A stretch of 64,000 nucleotides of DNA from Rhynchospora pubera (taxonomy: Eukaryota > Streptophyta > Magnoliopsida > Poales > Cyperaceae): contig CM051461.1 in the NCBI GenBank assembly GCA_028095005.1, positions 174,351,144 to 174,415,143 on the forward strand, in the 5' to 3' direction. Positions 55,684 to 64,000 of this stretch are shown piece after piece (within the stretch, counting starts at the first letter, position 1; each line of letters opens with the position of its first letter). The notes below the pieces were generated by a model. It ran no database searches. It was not told where the DNA came from and worked only from the letters and a program-made list of their open reading frames with translations. Both the position numbers and the translations under genes were made by a program.

Positions 55684-58600
55684 GGGTACTGATCCGGACA
55701 ACAAGATATTTGATCCGAGCAACACTTTTAAAATTTTATGACCAGATTATCCCTATTTATATATTATATTGTGTTACCTAAATTACTCTAATAATTTTCT
55801 TTAATTGTAGACCTCAAAATACTTTCTTTAATTACTCTTTCCTAAATATTCCTTGCATTTTTTACGTTAAAAGAGAGCGCAGCTCTTCATCTCCTAAAAT
55901 CTACGTTCTCCTGAAATCCACTTTCTCCTAAAATTCACGTTGATTTTGTTTTATTTTGGTTTTTAATCATCTAAACAAGCTTCCATTGGTTAACATCTCT
56001 TTTCACAGGTAACTAATTTCTATCCCAGAATAAACGTATGTTACTTTTGCAATTTTTATTTTTTGTTGTTCGAGCGACATAGCAATGCAAAATAAATCAA
56101 TATACCTTAACGAATCACATATAAATGTACGGGAAAATTTTTGTTGACTTGCGTAAAAGTAATTGAGAATTTAAATGTCAAGATCACATTCAGTTTTCTT
56201 CGGGATCTGAAAATGATAATGAATTAGAGCAGTACTTTAGAAATTGTATATAGTTTTTAATTATCATGTCAAAATCAGCATCTATAGAGAGAGCACAACT
56301 GTAAAATATAGAAAAGTATGAGTATACGATTACTGTCAACACCACTTTACTTGATATGTAGCTCCCACCTACTTAAAAGAAAATCTCTACTTACACAAAA
56401 CATGAAAAAAGCCAACTGCTACAAAATTCAATCTAATTGATTGTGTTTTTATTGTATTTTATCAGATGGATCCAAGCAATGAAGATCAACTACTATCTTT
56501 GAAGTTTCCCACCCGTAGTGAATTACTGGCTTGCCTTCGAACTTTTTACTCCAGAAGAGGTTATGCCTTATCAACCTTTCGATCAAAACCAGAAAAATAT
56601 GTTGATTTACGATGCGACAGAGGCGGTCGCTATCGAAATACTCACAATATTTCAGAAGATCAAAGGAAAAAGAAAACAACAACTCGTTTGGATAACTGTC
56701 CATTTCAGCTGCATTCGAAAAAGAACGAGGATGGTATGTGGACAGTTGAAATAAAAAATAACTCACACAACCATGAGCCCTCAACTGATACTGCTGGTCA
56801 TCCCTCGTTGCGTCAGTTAACAGATGAAGAATTGAAGGATGTAGAGAATATGACCCATGCTGGAATTCCGCCGAGGCAGATTCTCTAATCTATTCGTCAA
56901 AATAATCCAAACACACGAGTTATATCTAGAACGATATATAATGCAAAGAAGAAGATCCGAAAGGACAACCTAGGAGGTAAATCATTGATTGATAAATTAT
57001 TTGAAGAGTTCGGACAAGGTGGGTTCAAATTTAATATTTTGCGAGATGAACTTGGCTGTATTACTCATTTGTTTATGGCTGATCCTCGATCTATGGTCCT
57101 AACCAAGAGTTTTACAAATGTTTTTGTAATGGACTGCACTTACAAAACAAACAAGTACAAAATGCCAGTACTTGAGATAATTGGAATAACAAGTTTTAAT
57201 ACTTCATTTTACTCCTCATTTTCTTTTCTAAAAAAATGAGAAAACTGAAGATTATGTTTGGGCTTTACAAATGTTTAAAGAGACACTTGGACATGAGAAT
57301 CAGGCATCGGTTATAATCACCGATAGAGAACAAGCATTGATAAATGCCATACAAGTTGTTTTTCCATCAGCGACTAACATTCTTTGTGTATGGCATATAA
57401 ACAAGAACATATCAACAAACTGCAAAAAGGATTTTGAAACAGTGGAGGATTGGGATATGTTCATGTCTGATTGGAACAATATTATGTACTCATTGAGTGA
57501 AGATGAGTATCATGATAATTGGCGCAAGTTTGAATCCACATACAAAGAGAAGAAAGCTACTGTAGCGTATATTAAAAAAACTTGATTACCATTGAAGGAA
57601 AAATTTGTCAGTGCATGGACAGATAAACACTTGCATCTCCGCCATCGAGTATCATCAAGAGCAGAAAGAGCACATGCAAAACTCAAGAAATATATATAAG
57701 TATCAACAGGTATGCAACTAATAATTCGTCTTGCTTTGTCACTCTCTTTTAATGTAAATGGTTTATCAATGAAAATTTAAGTAAGGTTTACGAAATAGCT
57801 AACATGCAAATTTACCAGCAATACTTGCTGCTTATACTTAAAATTCTGTTAAGATTACCATCATTGTTTCTATTCTAATTTATGATATTATCAATTTACT
57901 CAACAATTATCTCTCTAAATTATAATAGGTGATCTACAAATTGTCAAGAAGAAGATGTGCCTAGCCATTGAGAATGAATTTAACGAGATAAGAGTATAAC
58001 TTGCAAGAGAAAAGTTTCAAGTACCTCATGATTGTAATATTTCATTTTTCAAGAACCTCATACATCGTATCTCGCTATTCGCATTAAACGAGCTATTCAA
58101 ACAGTATGAGATGGCCAAAAAAGGTACCTTGCATCCTATTTGTACTGGTCATTTTATGGCAACAATGGGTATGCCATGTGCACATCAGATGAGAAATTGG
58201 AAAACTAGTTCACTCTCTCTTGATCAAATACACCCACAGTGGATAATTGTAACGAGAGAATTTAATGATTTGGATAATAATTTAAGTGCCAATTCTGATG
58301 ACCACCTAAAAAATGTAGTTGATAATTTTTGTAGACAATATCACCAATGGCCGCTTGAGAAACAAAAATTAGCTCTAAAGAAAATAGAACAAATTACAGA
58401 TCAACCTGATGTGCTCTTTGAACCAACAATTCCATCCCATGGAAATAGATTTCAAGTTGCAAAAAGGAGAAAAGTAAAAAGTTCTACCAGAAGAGATCCG
58501 TCGCAATTTGAAATTGTTGAAGCAAGATGGCAATGTAGTTCTTCAAGTGGAGTTACACACCCTAATCAAGAGCATCAAAGCACTTCTGGAGTTAATCCAG

Positions 58601-59529
58601 AATTTGAAGTTCCTACAACAATAGAAGGTGATGGTTCACATGATTGGATTGACTTATATGTAGTGCATAAATTTCATTGGTTTCATTTTTAAAATTTCAG
58701 ATTCAGATATATTTTGTAATAATTTGGTATATTAATTTTAGTTTCAATAACAATTTGAAGCAGTGAAGTACTAATTAGCAAATACAAAGTGATTTGTATG
58801 TTACTTTTTTCTAGGTTCCAAATAAATTCTAACAATACTAATACTTGTTTGCATATGTACCTTCAAACAAAAAATTATGCATACGTGTGTTTCAAATATG
58901 AAAGAAAAATGACAAATTCAATTTAAAAGACAATATAAAGAAGGGATCAATCACATGTCATTCTTGATAAAGGTTTTGTTGACTCAGAGTCACCTAGTAG
59001 AACGCCATAACCACTTAGGATGCAGGAAAGTAATGGCCTAGAACAAGCAATTTACTCGTGGCTGTGGAGGAATATTTAAAACAGACAATTAGGAAAGAAA
59101 AATTCAAAAGAAAAAAATTACTTTGTTGGTAGTGGTAAATCTCAAACACGTGTTGATAAAAACAACAAAAAATCTAATTAAAAATCAAAAGAAAAAAATT
59201 ACTTGTGCGAGATGCCGAATTGGATTGAGGTCCTTGTTTCTAGGTTTTCTTCTAAATCCACTTAAATTCTCATCGTCAGGGAGGATTGATTAAATGAGTG
59301 GTGAATCCAAGTGCGATTGATGACTTCATGTTGTTAGTAGTGAAAAATAAAGTGGCTTTTTCTTTTGAGAAACGAAAAATAAAGTGGTTGGCAGCCAAAA
59401 GAGGAAGAATTGTTCGGAGAAAGTCGGAGAAAGGGGAGTTGTTCCGTTCGCATAAGTAAAGGGCAATATGGTCATTTATAAAAAATTTTGTTGCTCGGAT
59501 CAAATAGTTTGTTGTCCGGATCAGCACCC
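55684..59529 (+). mobile_element. Autonomous-type MULE, 3.85 kb (9-bp TSD), inactivated
   Basis: Terminal inverted repeats of about 75 bp start GGGTACTGATCCGGACAACA (left) and GGGTGCTGATCCGGACAACA (right, inverted). They are flanked by a perfect 9-bp duplication CTCTCAAGT at 55675-55683 and 59530-59538. Inside is one transposase gene on the plus strand. The terminal repeats and duplication are fresher than the coding region, which has several lesions. Confidence 0.92.
56466..58692 (+). pseudogene. MULE transposase (DDE type), disrupted
   Basis: Begins MDPSNEDQLL. An N-terminal FAR1/WRKY-GCM1-like DNA-binding part has CPFQLHSKK and NNSHNHE. The MULE catalytic core is spread over the following segments: VMDCTYKTNKY (first Asp), IITDREQALINA then CVWHINKN (second Asp), and SRAERAHAKL (Glu). 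Near the C-terminus CTGHFMATMGMPCAH resembles the SWIM zinc-binding motif. One intron probably lies at about 57709-57928 (CAACAG-GTATGC to AATAG). Lesions: TAA at 56886-56888, a frameshift near 57235, TGA at 57583-57585, TAA at 57697-57699 and TAA at 57997-57999. The product would be non-functional. Confidence 0.88.
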
Positions 59530-59538
59530 CTCTCAAGT

Positions 59539-60099
59539 CACTAATAATTAAGGAACTTCAACTTATTATTGAGAGCCGATAGTTATTCCTTTTTGCTTGC
59601 CAAAAAACCCGGAGCCAAAACCGGTGGTTTGGCGGAATAAAACCCAACGCAATTACGCAATGATTGAAATTAGGGATGAATTGTAGTTGTAGACTTGTAG
59701 TCAAATATAAGCTTTCCGGTTGTATCAAGCAAGGGCTCAGGACTAATAAACAAGCACACTGTCTTGAATGACTGATTAGATTTGGCGCCTCTCTTTATGA
59801 TTGAAGGGCTAGATTTCATAAGGCTTTGTCGTGTGTAATTTGTGTATATAATGCTCCTCAGCTAGGAGCTAGCTTTACCGTAATTTATGAAGAATCTACA
59901 ACGCTAATACATACAATTTTTTTTTAAAAAAAATTAAAAGTGGTTCACATTGCCAAACCAACAAAATTTTATTAAGGGAAACAAAATCATACATTTGTGT
60001 TAGCTTAGAATTTCTTTTTAACAAAAAACTTTATAATATGATTTCCAAAATTTTAAAATTTGTTTAAAATAGTCCAATTAAAAAATTCACAGAATTTTA
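59539..60099. other. Spacer between the MULE and the kinase gene
   Basis: AT-rich with no gene. A SINE/LINE-like tail on the minus strand (CTTAATAAAATTTTGTTGG) lies near 59955-59975. Confidence 0.4.
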
Positions 60100-60254
60100 G
60101 GCCCTGATCAAAATCTTAGTTTTTTTTACACATGGATTTCATTATAAACGAATTTGGTGTCATTTGATTGGAATTTTTATGTAATTCAATTCAATGAAAT
60201 TCTGAGATATCAATTCGAACGAAATCATATGTAAAAAATATTTTGATCAAAGCC
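60100..60254. mobile_element. Small inverted-repeat element (MITE)
   Basis: GGCCCTGATCAAAAT at the left and ATTTTGATCAAAGCC at the right. The arms contain ATGAAATTCTGAGAT and its worn inverse. No clear TSD. Confidence 0.5.
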
Positions 60255-60455
60255 TGTATATTTTAATGTTTAAAAAAGCTGCATGAAATTTGTAGCCATA
60301 AAAAAAAATTCACCCGGTCAGCTGTCAAGGACGCAATTAGCCACTTCGATAGCGAAGCCAATCCCATCGAACTGTTCAACTAATTAACACGCTCGGTCCT
60401 ATATCCTCTGCTTTTATTTCTTAAACACCACCTGCTTGTCTTCTCATCCTGTCCG

Positions 60456-60575
60456 TCCGATTTAATCTGGACGGTAAATTTGCAAGGGTCGCACGAATCT
60501 CGACGGACCTGGTATTAATCACGGGACATCCATTAGCGACCGGACGGTCTGAGATTAAACACGCACCTGCGTAGA
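60456..60575. repeat. Promoter-proximal repeat, copy B
   Basis: Matches copy A at 36224-36345 through CGCACGAATCTCGACGGAC, TATTAATCACGGGACATC and GGACGGTCTG. It ends about 135 bp before the kinase ATG and may lie in its promoter or leader. Confidence 0.75.
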
Positions 60576-60641
60576 GGATTTCGATTCCGCTCCTATAGCC
60601 TCTCTAGGCGCAGCTCGCGCCACAACACACCCACAGTCTGG

Positions 60642-60664
60642 TCTTCCCTCTCTCTCTCTCTCTT
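60642..60664 (+). promoter_or_regulatory. CT-rich (Y-patch) leader of the kinase gene
   Basis: CCCTCTCTCTCTCTCTCTTAC lies 46 bp upstream of the ATG, typical of plant leaders near the transcription start. No convincing TATA box was seen. Confidence 0.5.
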
Positions 60665-60709
60665 ACTTTGTCGAAGTCAAGCTCTCATTCAACGAACAAC
60701 TATCCAGCG

Positions 60710-63700
60710 ATGGCGACGCGCTCTTCCGACCACCGCTCAAGCCTCTCCGGAGGCGGGCTCGAAGGCGGAGGAGGCAGGAGGAGAGCGACGCATTCTGGCG
60801 GAGCTCCTGACAGGTGGGACCCTCCTTCCAGCCCGTCCTTCTCGGTCTCGACCTCTTTGGCTTCCACGGCCGAGCAGAGGCAGGGGAAGTTCGGAGGCTT
60901 CTTCAGGTCCATGGGAGGTTGTTTTGGTGTCTCTGAGAAGGCATCTTTGGCTCCGGAGAGCCTCTCTAAGAATCCCTCCTGTGAGCTCGCTGATTCTTTT
61001 TTGTTATCCTTTCAGTTTATTTTTTTTCCCCTGTGCAGATTGTGTGCTAGTAGATCTGTTTGAAACTTTGAATTTTGTAACAAAATTGGGTATTTATGCA
61101 ATAACTAGGAAGGATGACAAAATTTAGTCTAGTATTAGTTTCAAAATCACCATCCATGTATATTTTGATCTCAGCAGCACCATTTCGTAGCCCGTACAAT
61201 GGTTCATACAACACTAAGGGAAAGCTATCTGGTAGGAATGTATTTGGCAACTTTTCAAGTGATTTCCAGAGTTGTATTTTCACCATGGAAGAGATCTTGC
61301 GTGCGACGAGTAACTTCTATCCTGGGCTCAAGATTGGGCAAGGGGGCTTTGGTACAGTTTACAAAGGGACACTTGATGATGGTACACTGGTTGCAGTTAA
61401 ACGTGCCAAAAGGGTTAGTATTGATCCCTTTTTGTTAATTTTATGAAGGAAAGATATTTCGTTTGTACTGGTCTGCTCAGGACCATATTCATGTACCAGA
61501 TCCATCATTTTTTACTACAGGTAGTTCTCTTAGGCTTCGCTCCAGAAGGAGAGAGTGGGAGCGAAGGGAAGGGAGGAGAGTTCGGATAGAGGGAGAGAAT
61601 GGACGGAAAGGGAGGAGACCAGAGAGACAGATAGAGGGAGAAATCGGTTACTCCCAAAATCGGAGAGTACCGAGTCCCTTCCCTTCGCTCCGACTCTCTC
61701 CTTCTGGAGCGAAGCCTTAGATGGCATACAGGGAACATTTTCATTGGTAAAAAAACAATTTTTTGAATTCACAAAATGCCAATGCAATTGGAGAATTTAT
61801 AAAGCTTGAACTATTGTAGTTTTATAAAGTTCCCTGGTTTCTGTGCTGTTTAGTTAAAGCTCTGTTTACAGTAATTTTTTTGAGGGCCGTTTACAGTAAT
61901 TAGTGTCCACCCTTCAAAAGAATGGCAACACCTTAGCTACAAAATTAAATTAATATTGGTATGAGCTGTTAAATTTAGCAATGAGATTTCTAACTTTGCA
62001 ATTTTATGAATTTTGATGGCAGTCTGTTGGTTGTTTGAATTTTTTTTTTCCAAATTCAAAAGAATCACCCATTCTGGGTGTTAATTGGCATTTACCAGCA
62101 TGAGAAAATAATCAGAATGTTAATTTTTTGGTTCAAAATTTAATTTTCTTTAATTCTGTTTGGAAGTCCTGGTCTATACATGAGACCTTGATAGCAGAAA
62201 AAGAAACCATGCAATACCATAGAAGATTTGATCCCATCTTATAGCGGTATAGGTCGGGCATACATTAGTACCATACGACTTGTTTAGTGCAGTCTTTCTT
62301 TTCATTGGCTGTTTTCTTTGTTCATCTTGAGACTTATGCATGTTTGCAATTAATCCAGTTCTTTTTATTATTTGGGGAGAGAAAAAAAAGGCCCATAATA
62401 ATAATAACATTGGACTTTTGTTCTATTCAGAGTTTATATAACCCTCATGTAAACGTGGAGTTTCAAAGTGAGATAAAGATAATGGCCCAAGTCGAGCATT
62501 TAAATCTCGTAAGATTCTATGGATACCTTGAGCAAGGAGATGAGAGGGTCGTTGTTGTGGAGTATGTACCAAATGGAACATTGCGGAGACATCTGGATGG
62601 TATGTAAAAGTTCTAGTGAAGATATATGGTGGCCAAATATTATCTTTGAATAGAATCCGAATCAAAGTTTGACAAAAAAATCTCATGAACTGGTTTGGCT
62701 TCCTACCAATTTGACCACACATTTTGGCTCCCTAATGTATGTACCTTATTACACTTCGCATCATTTTTAATTGATTCATCTTGACTTTGTGGTATGCTTT
62801 AGTTAGGCTGCAATGATAAATTTCAGTGAAAACCCTAGTCAGCATGTCTAGCTAGTATTGAGACAAAAACCAGGAAGCATGAGAAACTTTTCAATTAGCA
62901 GCTTAATTGGTTGAGTTATGTATTGTACTATGCAGGATATCAGGGTAAATATTTAGACATGGGTGCAAGACTGGACATTGCAATTGATGTAGCGCATGCC
63001 ATCACTTACCTCCACATGTATGCCGGTATGTGGTTCTACTTATGATATCCATATTAGTGTTTGGTACCTCTGCTCCCATTCTATGGTTGCTTTTTTGCTC
63101 CTAGTTTCAGTTTATTAATTTTTCTTTTCCTTTTTTGTTTTTCATAGTTTAGTCACAAAACAAGGTGAGGATTAATTAAGCCTTTAAATTTCAATTTCGT
63201 CATTGAAGGTGGGCTATTTCGTGTTGAACCCTACAAATTAGAATTACAGACTTGTAAGTTTATCTTCATTTTTCAGATCATCCGATAATCCACAGAGATA
63301 TAAAGGCATCCAATATCCTTCTTACTGAAACCTTGCGTGCCAAGGTTGCCGATTTTGGGTTTGCACGGCTCGGGTCTGGTGATTCTGGTGTGACCCATGT
63401 CTCAACCCAAGTCAAGGGAACTGCTGGTTATCTTGACCCAGAGTATCTTAGGACTTACCAATTGACTGAAAAGAGTGATGTGTATTCCTTCGGTGTGTTG
63501 TTGGTGGAGCTGATATCAAGTCGAAGGCCAATAGAGCCCAAGAGAGAACTTACTGCAAGAATAACAGCCAAGTGGGTATGTTTATATCTGACTCTGCTTT
63601 TTGAGAGTTCACTTTTTCAGTTTGATGCTTGATTATGACCAGAGACAGTAGTCTTTTTTTCCCCTTCTTCTTTCATTTGAAGAGAGTGCTCAGTTCTTCT

Positions 63701-64000
63701 TAATTAGTGCCCAATTAGTGCCCACATTCTTACTTGATTAATTAGCATTATGGTTGATCCCGTGAATACACAGCCTCCCATTTTGTGAATTCACCTCTAC
63801 CTTTTTTTCTTCCTCCTCTTTTGTTTTGTAAGAGCTCCAATCGGGTGTTTTCCCTTTTTTTTTTGGCTAAATTTCACTTCTTTTTTATTTGAAATTTAGA
63901 GATAAAAGAGTCCCTTATTGAAAATGTCCCGTGTTGTAATTATTTCAAAACAACCTGTACTTTATTTTTGTTGACAGCCCCTGTCAACTTGTCTAAAAAA
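60710..64000 (+). CDS. Calmodulin-binding receptor-like cytoplasmic kinase (CRCK type), 3' end outside the window
   Basis: Exons seen: 60710-60980, 61175-61413, 62431-62599, 62936-63025, 63277-63575, giving 356 codons; the next exon is beyond 64000. GT-AG junctions and phases agree. The start is MATRSSDHRS at 60710. A Gly/Ser-rich N-terminus without signal peptide or membrane helix indicates a cytoplasmic kinase. Kinase landmarks: GQGGFGTVYKG (P-loop), VAVKRAK (catalytic Lys), YLEQGDERVVVVEYV (hinge), HRDIKASNILL (HRD loop, RD kinase), DFGFARL, STQVKGTAGYLDPEYL (activation segment) and YSFGVLLVELI. Sequence from EEILRATSNF through HLDGYQGKY matches the CRCK family, Ser/Thr kinases some of whose members bind calmodulin and act in stress or immune signalling. 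The exon 2 acceptor is a tandem CAGCAG. Intron 2 (1,017 bp) contains a MITE. Confidence 0.92.
61533..61716. mobile_element. PIF/Harbinger (Tourist-like) MITE in kinase intron 2
   Basis: Inverted ends GGCTTCGCTCCAGAAGGAGA / TCTCCTTCTGGAGCGAAGCC, flanked by TTA on both sides (61530-61532, 61717-61719), the canonical Harbinger TSD. The purine-rich and pyrimidine-rich arms make long frames on both strands that are not genes. Confidence 0.88.

Noticed and set aside
60668..60709. Extension of the kinase N-terminus upstream of the ATG at 60710
   Set aside because: The in-frame codons upstream begin with TTG, not ATG, and lie in the CT-rich leader; the first ATG at 60710 is the better start.
61463..61809. 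Arg/Glu-rich and Ser/Leu-rich frames on both strands in kinase intron 2
   Set aside because: They are the arms of a TTA-flanked MITE, and the kinase exons splice around them.

Overview
The window is nuclear DNA of a flowering plant. The evidence is spliced protein genes with GT-AG introns, plant-type families (MATE/DTX, RHB1A-like RING-H2, CRCK-type kinase), a Ty1-copia retrotransposon primed by initiator tRNA-Met, MULE and hAT DNA elements, and AT-rich spacers. I cannot name the species. Only about 4.6 kb is host coding sequence; most of the remainder that can be assigned is transposon-derived.

Layout. 1-423 (minus): start of a probable organelle-targeted PPR-type gene that runs off the left edge. 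951-2188: foldback MULE, a PIF-like MITE and a hAT MITE, each with a target-site duplication (TSD). 2339-12209: complete, very young Ty1-copia element (minus), inserted in a LINE ORF fragment whose frame resumes on the far side. 12210-17000: MITEs, foldbacks, a SINE, and a decayed copy of the 5' end of the PPR-type gene, split by a 755-bp MULE. 17209-25693 (minus): seven-exon MATE transporter whose 4.95-kb first intron holds a LINE, a multi-palindromic MULE, nested hAT elements and a tRNA-Ser(AGA) gene; intron 4 holds a tRNA-derived SINE. 25.7-36 kb: no genes; foldback copies, CACGAC-rich repeats and microsatellites. 36.5-39.8 kb (+): RHB1A-like RING-H2 E3 ligase gene with a CT-rich leader and a 5'UTR intron. 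40-55 kb: decayed repeats, a FAR1/MULE pseudogene (minus), tandem repeats and a possible Pack-MULE. 55684-59529: almost full-length MULE with 9-bp TSD and a dead transposase (+). 60710-end (+): CRCK-type cytoplasmic kinase, open at the right edge.

The host genes are unrelated housekeeping or signalling genes and form no cluster. The most distinctive content is the layered transposon record. Many elements can be delimited to the base from inverted termini plus TSDs, several are nested so that their order of arrival can be read, and some belong to families with several copies in the window. The two best-supported unusual items are a MULE with four 45-bp palindromes in its terminal repeats, and a 120-bp repeat lying just upstream of both plus-strand host genes.
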